This document shows, piece by piece, positions 25,885 to 34,449 of a stretch of DNA of 64,000 bases (position 1 is the stretch's first letter; every line of letters starts with the position of its first letter). The stretch covers positions 1 to 64,000 of the forward strand of contig NZ_MPDJ01000005.1 in assembly GCF_001881565.1 (NCBI RefSeq), written 5' to 3'. The stretch comes from Eisenbergiella tayi. Its GTDB lineage: Bacteria > Bacillota > Clostridia > Lachnospirales > Lachnospiraceae. Made by a program: the position numbers and the translations under genes. The notes beneath the pieces were generated by a model. It had not been told where the DNA came from. It did no database searches and worked only from the letters and a program-made list of their open reading frames with translations.

Positions 25885-26526
25885 TTAACCAAGGATTTTT
25901 ACAATTGCATCAAAAACCTCTGTCATAGGAAGGGTTCCGTCAACTGTTCTCAGCACGCCTTTGGCTTTATAATATTCAATCAGAGGCTGTGTCTGTTCAT
26001 GATAAACCTTCAAACGGTTTGTAACCGTCTCAGGCTGATCGTCTTCTCTGCATACCAGGTCGCTGCCGCATACATCACAGATACCTTCTTTTTTAGGCGG
26101 TATACTGACAATGTGGTAGGTCGCGCCGCAATTCAGGCAGGCACGCCTTCCTGACATTCTGTTGATGATATTTTCATCCGGCACATCCACATCTACCGCG
26201 TAATCAACGCTGTCCCCCAGCTTGGTCAGTTCGCTGTCAAGCACTTCTGCCTGAGGAATCGTTCTCGGGAAACCATCCAGGACATAACCATTGCTGCAGT
26301 CATCCTGTGCAACTCTGTCCAGAAGGAGACGGACCGTAAGCTCATCGGGTACCAGAAGCCCTTTGTCCATATATCCCTTTGCTTCTTTTCCAAGCTCCGT
26401 ACCATTTTTGATATTAGCCCTGAAAATATCTCCGGTGGAGATATGGGGAACCCCATATTTGTCAGCTATCATTTTGGCCTGGGTTCCTTTACCGGCGCCA
26501 GGAGCGCCTAACATAATAATTTTCAT
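25885..26526 (-). CDS. adk: Adenylate kinase (zinc-binding LID)
   Basis: The 213-residue enzyme interconverts 2 ADP with ATP and AMP. It has the P-loop GAPGAGKGT at 7-15, the DGFPRT motif near 84, and a long LID domain with Cys-x2-Cys twice (CLNCGATYH... CDVCGSD), the zinc-structural form of Gram-positives. The ATG at 26526 follows GGAG; the frame continues upstream to 26580 without support. It lies between secY and map as in other Firmicutes. Confidence 0.97.
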   Translation of the reverse strand: MKIIMLGAPGAGKGTQAKMIADKYGVPHISTGDIFRANIKNGTELGKEAKGYMDKGLLVPDELTVRLLLDRVAQDDCSNGYVLDGFPRTIPQAEVLDSELTKLGDSVDYAVDVDVPDENIINRMSGRRACLNCGATYHIVSIPPKKEGICDVCGSDLVCREDDQPETVTNRLKVYHEQTQPLIEYYKAKGVLRTVDGTLPMTEVFDAIVKILG

Positions 26527-26642
26527 AGCATTTTCTCCGTTTTGAGGACGCAATGCGCACTCAGTTCTGTATTGTACCATTTACCATATCGCATTTTGGG
26601 ACAAAACAAATGTTCTGTCCCAATTATCGTAAGTTTATAATA

Positions 26643-27956
26643 TTAATCGTTCAAAAAGCCTTTGTAATTCCGGACAAGCATCAGGGACTCTATCTGTTTC
26701 AGAGTTTCCAGAACTACGCTGACAACGATAATAAGGCTGGTTCCGCCGAAGGAAACGTTCGCCCCGAAGATACCGTTGAATACAAAAGGCAGTACGCAGA
26801 CAATAGTAAGGCCGCATGCGCCGATGAAAATAATGTAGTTCAGGATTCTGTTCAGATAATCACTGGTAGGCTTACCGGGTCTGATACCGGGGATAAAACC
26901 GCCCTGCTTTTTCATATTGTTAGCAATCTCAAGGGGATTGAAGGTAATCGATGTATAGAAATAAGCAAAGAAGATTACCAGGGCAATATAAACAACAAGA
27001 CCGATAGAATAAATCGGTTCACTCGGTTTGCACCAGCTGTTTGAACTTAATCCCTTAAGGATGTGGCTCCATACCCCTGTTCCCTTGTAGCCGATGAGCT
27101 GGCAGATAATAACGGGGAACTGCATGATGGATGATGCGAAAATAACAGGGATAACGCCTGCGGTATTCACCTTCAGCGGAATGTTGGAAGACTGTCCGCC
27201 AACCATTTTCCTTCCCTGTACCTTTTTAGCATACTGTACCGGAATTTTTCTGGTAGCATCATTCAGGATAATAACCAGAATAACCATAGCCACAATTACC
27301 GCCAGGATGATGAGCGCCGCCAGTACAGCGGTTGCCACCGGCTTACCCTTTACAAACTGGTTGTAAAGCCCTGCCAGATCCTGAGGCATTCTGGATACAA
27401 TATTAATAGTCAGAACGATTGATATACCATTACCCACACCATTCTCGGTAATTCTTTCACCAATCCACATCAGGAAAGCACTTCCCGCGGTAAGAGCTGC
27501 AACTACCGTAATAACATTCAAAGCATTGAAGCTTTCCAGCAGTCCGCTTCTTCCGAATCCGATCGCCATGGCAGTGGACTCAATCAGAGCCAGACCTACG
27601 GTTACATATCTGGTGATTGCGGTCAGCTTTTTACGGCCGTCCTCTCCGTCCTTCTGCATTTCCTCAAGCTTCGGAATGGCAATAGTCAAGAGCTGTATAA
27701 TGATGGAGGATGTAATATACGGTGTAATGTTCAGTGCGAACAATGACATGTTCAGGAAAGAACCTCCGGTAAATGCATCAAAGAAATTAAATGCATCGCC
27801 GGTCTGCGCCGCAAACCATCTGGAAAAATAAGTTCTGTCTACCCCGGGCACAGGCAGCTGTGATCCTAAACGGATCACAACCAGCATGGCAAAGGTATAA
27901 AAGATCTTTTTCCTCAGCTCTTTCATTTTAAATGCATTTTTAAGGGTTGTAAGCAT
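26643..27956 (-). CDS. secY: Preprotein translocase subunit SecY
   Basis: The 437-residue, ten-helix channel protein accepts signal-peptide-bearing proteins from SecA and lipids-side insertion clients. The plug region and the conserved GRK-type cytoplasmic loop (EEMQKDGEDGRKKLTAITRY) and PGIRPGKPTSDYLNRIL are present. Its ATG overlaps the rplO stop (TAATG), a common coupling in the spc operon. The sequence is full length with no anomaly. Confidence 0.98.
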   Translation of the reverse strand: MLTTLKNAFKMKELRKKIFYTFAMLVVIRLGSQLPVPGVDRTYFSRWFAAQTGDAFNFFDAFTGGSFLNMSLFALNITPYITSSIIIQLLTIAIPKLEEMQKDGEDGRKKLTAITRYVTVGLALIESTAMAIGFGRSGLLESFNALNVITVVAALTAGSAFLMWIGERITENGVGNGISIVLTINIVSRMPQDLAGLYNQFVKGKPVATAVLAALIILAVIVAMVILVIILNDATRKIPVQYAKKVQGRKMVGGQSSNIPLKVNTAGVIPVIFASSIMQFPVIICQLIGYKGTGVWSHILKGLSSNSWCKPSEPIYSIGLVVYIALVIFFAYFYTSITFNPLEIANNMKKQGGFIPGIRPGKPTSDYLNRILNYIIFIGACGLTIVCVLPFVFNGIFGANVSFGGTSLIIVVSVVLETLKQIESLMLVRNYKGFLND

Positions 27957-28396
27957 TACATCACCTCTGCTGTTCCACCAAGTGCCTCGATTTTTTCTTT
28001 AGCGGATGCGCTGAAAGCATTTGCCTTAACATCGAGTTTTTTGGTCAATTCTCCATTTCCGAGGATTTTTACTCCATCTTTAGGATTTTTAACGATTCCC
28101 TGTTCCAGTAATGTTTCAACAGTAACTGTGGTTCCGTCTTCAAAAACTTCCAGAGCATTCAAGTTAATTCCTACAATTTCCTTAGAGTTTCTGTTTGTAA
28201 AGCCTCTCTTAGGAATACGTCTGTATAAAGGCATCTGACCGCCTTCAAAGCCCGGTCTTGTTGCCCCTGAACGAGCCTTCTGACCTTTATGTCCCTTACC
28301 AGCGGTTTTGCCGTTTCCTGAACCATGTCCACGGCCTCTTCTGAAGTTATCGCTGTGCTTGGAACCTTCTGCAGGCTGTAAGTTTGATAATTCCAT
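27956..28396 (-). CDS. rplO: 50S ribosomal protein L15
   Basis: The 146-residue protein has the glycine-rich, disordered N-terminus (LQPAEGSKHSDNFRRGRGHG; GNGKTAGKGHKGQKARSG) that threads into 23S rRNA, and the C-terminal globular domain. GGAGG lies eight bases before the ATG at 28396; Met at 28405 is an in-frame alternative without its own site. Position between rpmD and secY is standard. Confidence 0.96.
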   Translation of the reverse strand: MELSNLQPAEGSKHSDNFRRGRGHGSGNGKTAGKGHKGQKARSGATRPGFEGGQMPLYRRIPKRGFTNRNSKEIVGINLNALEVFEDGTTVTVETLLEQGIVKNPKDGVKILGNGELTKKLDVKANAFSASAKEKIEALGGTAEVM

Positions 28397-28414
28397 TCCT
28401 GACACCTCCTGTTC

Positions 28415-28600
28415 TTATGCTTCTTCTACTTTGAGCATGTAACCGACATGACGAATCATACCTCTTACGGATTCATTGTCGGGCAGCTCAACTGTTTTGT
28501 GCATTTTGGTAAGCCCCATAGCCTTTACGGTAGCCCTGTGCTTGGGAACCGCACCAATAGGAGATTTTACCAATGTAATTTTTAACATTTTTTCTGCCAT
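28415..28600 (-). CDS. rpmD: 50S ribosomal protein L30
   Basis: This 61-residue protein (MAEKMLKITLVKSPIGAVPKH) has the usual beta-alpha-beta-alpha-beta fold length for bacterial L30 and ends with the RGMIRHVGYMLKVEE segment. It lies 14 bases after rpsE and 18 bases before the rplO start. GGAGG precedes the ATG. Confidence 0.97.
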   Translation of the reverse strand: MAEKMLKITLVKSPIGAVPKHRATVKAMGLTKMHKTVELPDNESVRGMIRHVGYMLKVEEA

Positions 28601-28614
28601 TTTAAGTTTCCTCC

Positions 28615-29124
28615 TTAAGCCATGATTTCGTCAACAGATTTACCACGGTTAGCTGCTACTTCTTCAGGAGTCTTTAACTGGCTTAAGCCTTCGATGGTAG
28701 CAAGTACGACATTCTGCTTGTTGTTGGAACCAAGAGATTTCGTACGGATATTTTTAATACCTGCAAGTTCGCATACATTACGAACGGGGCCGCCGGCGAT
28801 AACACCGGTACCATCAGGAGCTTTCTTAAGAAGAACGGTTGCAGAACCGAACTTGCCAAGGAAGTCATGGGTAATACTGTTGTTTTCGTCCAGTGCAACT
28901 TTAATAAGGTTCTTAGCAGCGTCTTCTTTTCCTTTACGGATAGCTTCCGGAATTTCAGTTGCTTTTCCAAGGCCTACACCTACATGGCCTGCGCCGTCAC
29001 CTACTACGACTAAAGCTGTGAAACGGAAGTTACGACCACCCTTTACAACCTTAGTTACACGCTTGATGGAAACCACTTTTTCGGTGAGTTCCAAATTGTT
29101 TGTGTCAATGATTGTATGTCTCAT
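28615..29124 (-). CDS. rpsE: 30S ribosomal protein S5
   Basis: The 169-residue protein contributes to decoding accuracy and mRNA entry. It has the N-terminal dsRNA-binding-like domain (VVKGGRNFRFTALVVVGDG, near 28-46) and the C-terminal domain with GTGVIAGGPVRNVCELAG. Length and sequence are regular for Firmicutes. It lies between rplR and rpmD. Confidence 0.97.
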   Translation of the reverse strand: MRHTIIDTNNLELTEKVVSIKRVTKVVKGGRNFRFTALVVVGDGAGHVGVGLGKATEIPEAIRKGKEDAAKNLIKVALDENNSITHDFLGKFGSATVLLKKAPDGTGVIAGGPVRNVCELAGIKNIRTKSLGSNNKQNVVLATIEGLSQLKTPEEVAANRGKSVDEIMA

Positions 29125-29144
29125 TTACGATGTGTTCTCCCTTC

Positions 29145-29513
29145 CTAGAATTCCAGGCCAGCTTCTCTGGCCGCATCAGCTAACGCTGCAATTTTACCCT
29201 GATATATGAAGCCGCCTCTGTCATAGACAACGGTGGTGATTCCTTTTTCCAGAGCCCTCTTAGCAATAACAGTTCCCAGATATGCTGCTGCATCAACGTT
29301 ATTGGTTTTTTCCAGTTCAGCTTTTATGTCTTTTTCAAGAGTAGAAGCAGAAACCAGGGTATTTCCAACTGTATCGTCGATAATTTGAGCATACATATGA
29401 TTATTACTTCTGAACACAGCAAGACGCGGTCTTTCAGCAGTGCCGCTAAAACGGTTACGCTGTTTTCTGTGCTTGTTCAAACGAACTTCTTGTCTTGACT
29501 TCTTACTAACCAT
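29145..29513 (-). CDS. rplR: 50S ribosomal protein L18
   Basis: The 122-residue 5S rRNA-binding protein starts with a basic tail (MVSKKSRQEVRLNKHRKQRN) and carries the family core RPRLAVFRSNNHMYAQIIDD. The C-terminus DRGGFIYQGKIAALADAARE is conserved. It lies 17 bases after rplF and 20 before rpsE. Confidence 0.97.
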   Translation of the reverse strand: MVSKKSRQEVRLNKHRKQRNRFSGTAERPRLAVFRSNNHMYAQIIDDTVGNTLVSASTLEKDIKAELEKTNNVDAAAYLGTVIAKRALEKGITTVVYDRGGFIYQGKIAALADAAREAGLEF

Positions 29514-29530
29514 TTTTACACTCTCCTTAT

Positions 29531-30073
29531 CTATTTCTTACCAGTCTTACCAACTTTACGTCTGATTGTTTCATCAGCATACTTGATGCCCTTGCCCTTA
29601 TAAGGCTCCGGTCTTCTCTTGTCTCTGATTTCAGCTGCGAATTGGCCAACTTTTTCTTTATCGATACCTTTAACGATGATGATGTTCTGACCTTCAAGCA
29701 CTGTTTCCAGGCCTTCGGGATCTTCCATCTCCACCGGGTGGGAATAACCTAAAGATAAGGTTAATTTATTTCCGGACTTTGCTGCTCTGTAACCAACACC
29801 ATTTACCTCAAGCTTCTTTTCGTAGCCCTGGGTAACACCAACAACCATGTTATTGATCAGTGTTCTTGTCAGACCATGCAGGGATTTCATCTTCTTCAAA
29901 TCATTAGGTCTGGAAACCACGATTTCGTTTCCTTCCATCTTGATTTCCATTTCTGCAGGGAGCACTCTTTCAAGTGTGCCCTTAGGACCTTTTACAGTCA
30001 CTTTATTATTTTCTGCAATTTCCACAGTAACGCCTGCGGGAACCGCGATTGGCATTCTTCCTATACGTGACAT
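29531..30073 (-). CDS. rplF: 50S ribosomal protein L6
   Basis: The 180-residue protein has two tandem L6 domains and binds helix 97 near the sarcin-ricin loop. It starts MSRIGRMPIAVPAGVTVEI and ends with the conserved RRPEPYKGKGIKYADE segment. The RBS AGGAGG lies before the ATG. It follows rpsH in the spc operon. Confidence 0.97.
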   Translation of the reverse strand: MSRIGRMPIAVPAGVTVEIAENNKVTVKGPKGTLERVLPAEMEIKMEGNEIVVSRPNDLKKMKSLHGLTRTLINNMVVGVTQGYEKKLEVNGVGYRAAKSGNKLTLSLGYSHPVEMEDPEGLETVLEGQNIIIVKGIDKEKVGQFAAEIRDKRRPEPYKGKGIKYADETIRRKVGKTGKK

Positions 30074-30159
30074 GCCCGTACCTCCTATAAATTTTATTTA
30101 TATCAACCCAAACAGCCCATTAACAAGCTGTTGCCAGCTCCCTTCAGCAAGCAGCATTT

Positions 30160-30561
30160 TTACCAAACAAATGCCAGTACTTCGCCGCCTACCTGAAGTT
30201 CTCTTGCCTTCTTGTCAGTTACAACGCCCTGGTTGGTTGAGATGATGGCAATGCCAAGACCACCCAGTACCTTGGGAAGTTCTTCCTTGCCTGCGTATAC
30301 ACGAAGACCAGGTTTGGAAATTCTCTTTAAGCCCGTGATGATCTTGTGATTCTTGTCTTCTCCATATTTCAAAGTGATATGGATGGTCTTGAAAGCACCG
30401 TCATCCAGAATGTCATATTTCTTAATATATCCCTCGTCCAGCAGAATCTGCGCGATAGCCAGTTTCATTTTGGATGAAGGTACATCTACGGTATCATGTT
30501 TTGCAGTATTTGCATTACGGATTCTCGTAAGCATATCTGCAATCGGATCGCTCATTGTCAT
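30160..30561 (-). CDS. rpsH: 30S ribosomal protein S8
   Basis: The 133-residue protein binds helix 21 of 16S rRNA. The family opening SDPIADMLTRIRNA and the C-terminus QVGGEVLAFVW are intact. AGGAGG lies eight bases before the ATG at 30561, favouring it over a second Met two codons later. In enterobacteria S8 represses the spc operon at rplE; no such site was identified here. Confidence 0.97.
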   Translation of the reverse strand: MTMSDPIADMLTRIRNANTAKHDTVDVPSSKMKLAIAQILLDEGYIKKYDILDDGAFKTIHITLKYGEDKNHKIITGLKRISKPGLRVYAGKEELPKVLGGLGIAIISTNQGVVTDKKARELQVGGEVLAFVW

Positions 30562-30577
30562 TTGAATTGCCTCCTTC

Positions 30578-30763
30578 TTACCAACTTGCTTTCTTTACGC
30601 CGGGGATCTGTCCTTTATATGCCAGTTCACGGAAGCAGATTCTGCAGATTCCGTATTTTCTCAACACTGAATGTGGACGACCACAGATTTTGCAACGGGT
30701 ATATTCTCTTGTGGAGAATTTAGGTTTACGCTGCTGTTTAATCTTCATTGCTGTCTTAGCCAT
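30578..30763 (-). CDS. rpsN: 30S ribosomal protein S14, zinc type
   Basis: This 61-residue S14 is the short C+ type with CKICGRPH and CRICFREL, giving a Cys4 zinc site. It is encoded between rplE and rpsH, as in Firmicutes. The start MAKTAMKIKQQRKPKFSTRE is standard for type Z. Confidence 0.97.
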   Translation of the reverse strand: MAKTAMKIKQQRKPKFSTREYTRCKICGRPHSVLRKYGICRICFRELAYKGQIPGVKKASW

Positions 30764-30774
30764 GAATAACCTCC

Positions 30775-31314
30775 TTATTTCTCAAAAGGCATGTTGAATA
30801 ATCTCAGTAATTCACGTGCCTCTTCGTCAGTCTTTGCAGTAGTAACGATAATAACGTCCATACCTCTTACTTTGTCAACCTTATCGTATTCGATTTCGGG
30901 GAAAATAAGCTGTTCTTTAATGCCCAGCGCATAATTTCCTCTGCCGTCGAATGCATCAGGATTAACACCCCTGAAGTCACGTACACGGGGAAGAGCCAGG
31001 TTTACAAGACGATCCAGGAAATCATACATCTTTTCGCCGCGAAGGGTCGTTTTACATCCGATTGCCATACCTTCTCTGATTTTGAAGTTAGCGATGGAAT
31101 TCTTCGCTCTTGTAAGTACTACATGCTGGCCTGTGATTGTTTCAAGGTCCTTCACAGCGGATTCCAGAGCCTTTGCATTGTCCTTCGCTTCACCAACACC
31201 CATGTTGATGACGATTTTATCCAGCTTCGGAACTTCCATTACATTTTTATATCCGAACTTCTTGCTCATTGCTTCTACAATCTGTTCGTTGTATAAGTCT
31301 TTAAGTCTACTCAC
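30775..31314 (-). CDS. rplE: 50S ribosomal protein L5
   Basis: The 179-residue 5S rRNA-binding protein contacts the P-site tRNA. Conserved segments include VMEVPKLDKIVINMGVGEA, and RDFRGVNPDAFDGRGNYALG near 117-136. It is the start of the classical spc segment after rplX, 23 bases downstream of it. Confidence 0.97.
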   Translation of the reverse strand: MSRLKDLYNEQIVEAMSKKFGYKNVMEVPKLDKIVINMGVGEAKDNAKALESAVKDLETITGQHVVLTRAKNSIANFKIREGMAIGCKTTLRGEKMYDFLDRLVNLALPRVRDFRGVNPDAFDGRGNYALGIKEQLIFPEIEYDKVDKVRGMDVIIVTTAKTDEEARELLRLFNMPFEK

Positions 31315-31337
31315 GTTTACGGCCTCCTTCCTTAGAA

Positions 31338-31649
31338 TTAATCAATTACGTCGCCGGTTGATTTAGCAAAACGTACTTTCTTGTCATTTTCCACTTTGAA
31401 ACCGATTCTTGTCGGTTTTCCCTTGTAGACATACATTACGTTGGACATATCAAGCGCAGCTTCTTTTTGAATAATTCCGCCGTTCTGGTTAGCTGCAGAC
31501 GGTTTCGCATGCTTGGTAACCATGTTCACGCCTTCAACAACCACTTTGCCGTTCTTCTTATCTACGGAAAGGACTTTGCCTTCTTTGTCCTTATCCTTAC
31601 CGGCGATTACTTTAACGGTATCGCCTTTTTTAATTTTCATTGTTGACAT
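31338..31649 (-). CDS. rplX: 50S ribosomal protein L24
   Basis: The 103-residue KOW-fold assembly initiator starts MSTMKIKKGDTVKVIAGKDK. GGAGG lies six bases before the ATG at 31649; the frame runs to 31688 into rplN without a site. The conserved EGVNMVTKHAKPS segment is present. Confidence 0.97.
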   Translation of the reverse strand: MSTMKIKKGDTVKVIAGKDKDKEGKVLSVDKKNGKVVVEGVNMVTKHAKPSAANQNGGIIQKEAALDMSNVMYVYKGKPTRIGFKVENDKKVRFAKSTGDVID

Positions 31650-31659
31650 AGGGCACCTC

Positions 31660-32028
31660 CTATAATACTTCGGGAGCCAGAGATACAATTTTCATAAACT
31701 GTTTCTCACGAAGCTCTCTTGCTACCGGCCCAAAGATACGGGTTCCTTTGGGAGTCTTGTCATCTTTGATGATTACAGCAGCATTTTCGTCAAATTTGAT
31801 ATAAGAACCGTCTTTACGACGAGCGCCTTTTACCGTACGTACAACAACAGCTTTTACAACGTCACCTTTTTTTACAACGCCGCCTGGTGTTGCATCTTTG
31901 ACGGTGGCAACGATAACATCGCCGATACTCGCATACCTTCTTGTGGAGCCACCCATAACTCTGATGCACAGGAGCTCTTTCGCACCGGTATTATCAGCAA
32001 CTTTCAATCTGCTTTCCTGTTGAATCAT
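31660..32028 (-). CDS. rplN: 50S ribosomal protein L14
   Basis: The 122-residue protein at the 30S-50S bridge and the IF6/RsfS docking face starts MIQQESRLKVADNTGAKELL and carries the family KKGDVVKAVVVRTVKG segment. Length is exactly typical. It lies 89 bases after rpsQ and is followed within 10 bases by rplX. Confidence 0.98.
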   Translation of the reverse strand: MIQQESRLKVADNTGAKELLCIRVMGGSTRRYASIGDVIVATVKDATPGGVVKKGDVVKAVVVRTVKGARRKDGSYIKFDENAAVIIKDDKTPKGTRIFGPVARELREKQFMKIVSLAPEVL

Positions 32029-32117
32029 GCTAATTCTCCTTCCGCCAGATTCACCCCCGCTTGAATGGGATCAGAACCTGTATTCCAAATTATTGCAAAC
32101 GTTAAAAATAACGCTAA

Positions 32118-32375
32118 TTATTTTGCTCTTTCGATAATTTCCACAAGTCTCCATCTTTTATCTTTGGAGAGCGGTCTTGTTTCCATAACTTTAACGGTAT
32201 CGCCGATATTGCAATCGTTGTTCTCGTCATGAGCTTTCAGCTTGTAGGTTCTCTTAACGATCTTGCCATAAAGAGGATGTCTTACATGATCTTCTACGGC
32301 AACAACGATAGTTTTCTGCATTTTATTACTAACGACTTTACCAGTACGTGTTTTTCTCAGATTTCTTTCTTCCAC
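32118..32375 (-). CDS. rpsQ: 30S ribosomal protein S17
   Basis: The 85-residue OB-fold protein (NLRKTRTGKVVSNKMQKTIV; VKVMETRPLSKDKRWRLVEI) binds helices 7 and 11 of 16S rRNA. It starts MEERNLRKTR and has the usual length. It lies 32 bases after rpmC in the S10 operon. Confidence 0.97.
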   Translation of the reverse strand: MEERNLRKTRTGKVVSNKMQKTIVVAVEDHVRHPLYGKIVKRTYKLKAHDENNDCNIGDTVKVMETRPLSKDKRWRLVEIIERAK

Positions 32376-32407
32376 GTCGATGTGCTCCTTTCTGGAATGT
32401 TAACGGC

Positions 32408-32617
32408 TTACTGAGCAGCCTTGGCTTTTTCAGTAATGAGGGTCTGGATTCTTGCGATATTCTTCCTAACCTCTTTAATTCTTGCCGTGTTATCAAGCTG
32501 ATTTGTTGCGTTCTGGAATCTCAAATTGAAAAGTTCTTTTTTAGCATTTACCAGTTCCTGTGCTAAATCAGCGTCGGATTTTTTCTTTAAATCTTCAACA
32601 TACTGTTTAGTTTTCAT
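32408..32617 (-). CDS. rpmC: 50S ribosomal protein L29
   Basis: The 69-residue two-helix protein near the exit tunnel forms a docking site for trigger factor and SRP with L23. It starts MKTKQYVEDLKKKSDADLAQ; the frame extends 39 codons upstream into rplP without family similarity. It overlaps the 3' end of rplP by 11 bases, so the two are coupled. Confidence 0.96.
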   Translation of the reverse strand: MKTKQYVEDLKKKSDADLAQELVNAKKELFNLRFQNATNQLDNTARIKEVRKNIARIQTLITEKAKAAQ

Positions 32618-33044
32618 TTGATACACCGCCTTCCAAATCTGCCTTAGAAACAATTTTACATTTACAAGGAAGCTTATGCATAGCGAGACGTAATGCTTCT
32701 TTTGCGGATTCCTCAGGAACTCCTGCAATTTCAAACATTACACGTCCGGGCTTAACAACTGCTACCCAGTATTCCAGAGTACCTTTACCGGAACCCATAC
32801 GTGTTTCTGCTGGTTTTGCTGTTACTGGTTTGTCAGGGAAAATCTTAATCCATACTTTACCGGTACGTTTTGTATAACGTGTCAGTGCGATACGGGCTGC
32901 TTCAATCTGGTTGGACTTAATCCAGCACGGTTCTGTTGCTACCAGGCCGTACTCACCGTAAGTGATGGTGTTGCCGCGCATTGCCTTGCCTGCCATAGAA
33001 CCGCGGAACTGTTTACGACGTTTAACTCTTTTAGGCATTAACAT
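32607..33044 (-). CDS. rplP: 50S ribosomal protein L16
   Basis: The 145-residue protein lines the A-site entrance. MPKRVKRRKQFRG and KPAETRMGSGKGTLEYWV are typical. Its ATG overlaps the rpsC stop (TAATG). A second Met two codons later is the common family start, but the GGGAG site sits closer to the first. Confidence 0.97.
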   Translation of the reverse strand: MLMPKRVKRRKQFRGSMAGKAMRGNTITYGEYGLVATEPCWIKSNQIEAARIALTRYTKRTGKVWIKIFPDKPVTAKPAETRMGSGKGTLEYWVAVVKPGRVMFEIAGVPEESAKEALRLAMHKLPCKCKIVSKADLEGGVSNEN

Positions 33045-33700
33045 TATTTATCGCTCCCTTCCTTGTTTCCTTTCGCAGGAAGTATTTCGCCCTTGTATAT
33101 CCATACTTTGACACCGACTTTACCGTATGTGGTGTTTGCTTCTGCAAATCCATAATCGATATCAGCTCTCAGTGTCTGAAGCGGAATGGTTCCTTCACTA
33201 TAGAATTCGGTACGAGCCATATCTGCACCGCCGAGACGGCCTGCACATGCTGCTTTGATACCCATTGCTCCTGCTTTCATTGTTCTGCCCATGCAGGATT
33301 TCATAGCTCTTCTGAAAGATACACGGTTTTCCAGCTGTCCTGCAATGTTCTCTGCGACCAGCTGTGCATCCTTGTCAGGTCTCTTGATTTCTTTGATGTC
33401 AACAAGAACCTTCTTGTCTGTCAGCTTGGACAGCTCTTTTTTGGTTACTTCGATTTCCGCACCGCCTTTACCGATAACTACGCCCGGCTTAGCTGTGTAG
33501 ATAATAACCTTTACTCTGTCGGATGCTCTTTCGATTTCAATCTTGGAAACACCGGCGCTGTAAAGTTTTTTCTTTAAATATTTTCTGATGTTGTAATCTT
33601 CTACTAAAAAGTCTGAAAACTCAGCGTCTGCATACCATCTGGAATCCCAATCTTTAATGACGCCGACTCTTAAGCCATGAGGATTAACTTTCTGTCCCAT
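33044..33700 (-). CDS. rpsC: 30S ribosomal protein S3
   Basis: The 218-residue protein of the mRNA entry tunnel starts MGQKVNPHGLRVGVIKDWDS. The KH domain contains GKGGAEIEV (near 60), and the C-terminal domain has GRLGGADMARTEFYSEGTIP. Met at 33715 is in frame, but the family start at 33700 has GGAGAAAAT before it. Confidence 0.97.
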   Translation of the reverse strand: MGQKVNPHGLRVGVIKDWDSRWYADAEFSDFLVEDYNIRKYLKKKLYSAGVSKIEIERASDRVKVIIYTAKPGVVIGKGGAEIEVTKKELSKLTDKKVLVDIKEIKRPDKDAQLVAENIAGQLENRVSFRRAMKSCMGRTMKAGAMGIKAACAGRLGGADMARTEFYSEGTIPLQTLRADIDYGFAEANTTYGKVGVKVWIYKGEILPAKGNKEGSDK

Positions 33701-33747
33701 ATTTTCTCCTTTCACAATGTCCCGTTCGGGACACTTCCTTCCTCGGA

Positions 33748-34134
33748 TTATTTCTCATCCAGCACCAAAGTAATGTGGCTCATTCTCTTTTCGATACGAT
33801 AAGCCCTTCCCTGTGCCCTGGGGTGTACTCTCTTCATTGTAGGTCCCTTATTTGCGTAGCACTCAGCAACATACAGGTTATCTTTGTTCATACCGTTGTT
33901 GTTTTCAGCATTCGCAACTGCAGATTCGAGTAACTTCTTAATCAGGCTGGATGCATATCTGGGATTGTATTCCAGGATAGCCAGTGCTGTCGTTACGTCT
34001 TTGCCTCTGATGGCATCCAGTACGAAGCATGCTTTCTGTACAGAAACCCTTGCGTATGATAACTTTGCAGAAGGTCTTGTATCTTTATTTGCATTTCTTT
34101 CTCTCTTTATTTGAGTTCTGTGTCCTCTTGCCAT
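33748..34134 (-). CDS. rplV: 50S ribosomal protein L22
   Basis: The 128-residue protein has a long beta-hairpin that lines the exit tunnel; the MKRVHPRAQGRAYRIEKRMS loop segment is unaltered, with none of the duplications or deletions linked to macrolide resistance visible. It lies between rpsS and rpsC. Confidence 0.97.
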   Translation of the reverse strand: MARGHRTQIKRERNANKDTRPSAKLSYARVSVQKACFVLDAIRGKDVTTALAILEYNPRYASSLIKKLLESAVANAENNNGMNKDNLYVAECYANKGPTMKRVHPRAQGRAYRIEKRMSHITLVLDEK

Positions 34135-34153
34135 GGATAAAACCTCCTTTCAA

Positions 34154-34435
34154 TTATCTCAGCTTGGATTTCTTTTCGTCTTTTCCATGTCCTCTATAGG
34201 TTCTGGTAGCAACAAACTCACCGAGCTTGTGTCCAACCATATCTTCTGTTACATATACAGGCACATGTTTTCTTCCGTCATGGACAGCGATTGTGTGTCC
34301 AACAAAGGACGGGAAGATTGTAGAACGGCGGGACCAGGTCTTAATAACCTGTTTCTGTCCGGCAGCGTTCATTGCATCTACTTTTTTGAGGATGCTTGCA
34401 TCAGCAAACGGTCCTTTTTTCAGTGATCTAGCCAT
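34154..34435 (-). CDS. rpsS: 30S ribosomal protein S19
   Basis: The 93-residue head protein starts MARSLKKGPFADASILKKVD and contains the conserved DGRKHVPVYVTEDMVGHKLG segment. GGAGG lies before the ATG. It is followed by rplV after 19 bases. Confidence 0.97.
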   Translation of the reverse strand: MARSLKKGPFADASILKKVDAMNAAGQKQVIKTWSRRSTIFPSFVGHTIAVHDGRKHVPVYVTEDMVGHKLGEFVATRTYRGHGKDEKKSKLR

Positions 34436-34449
34436 TGATTCTTTCCTCC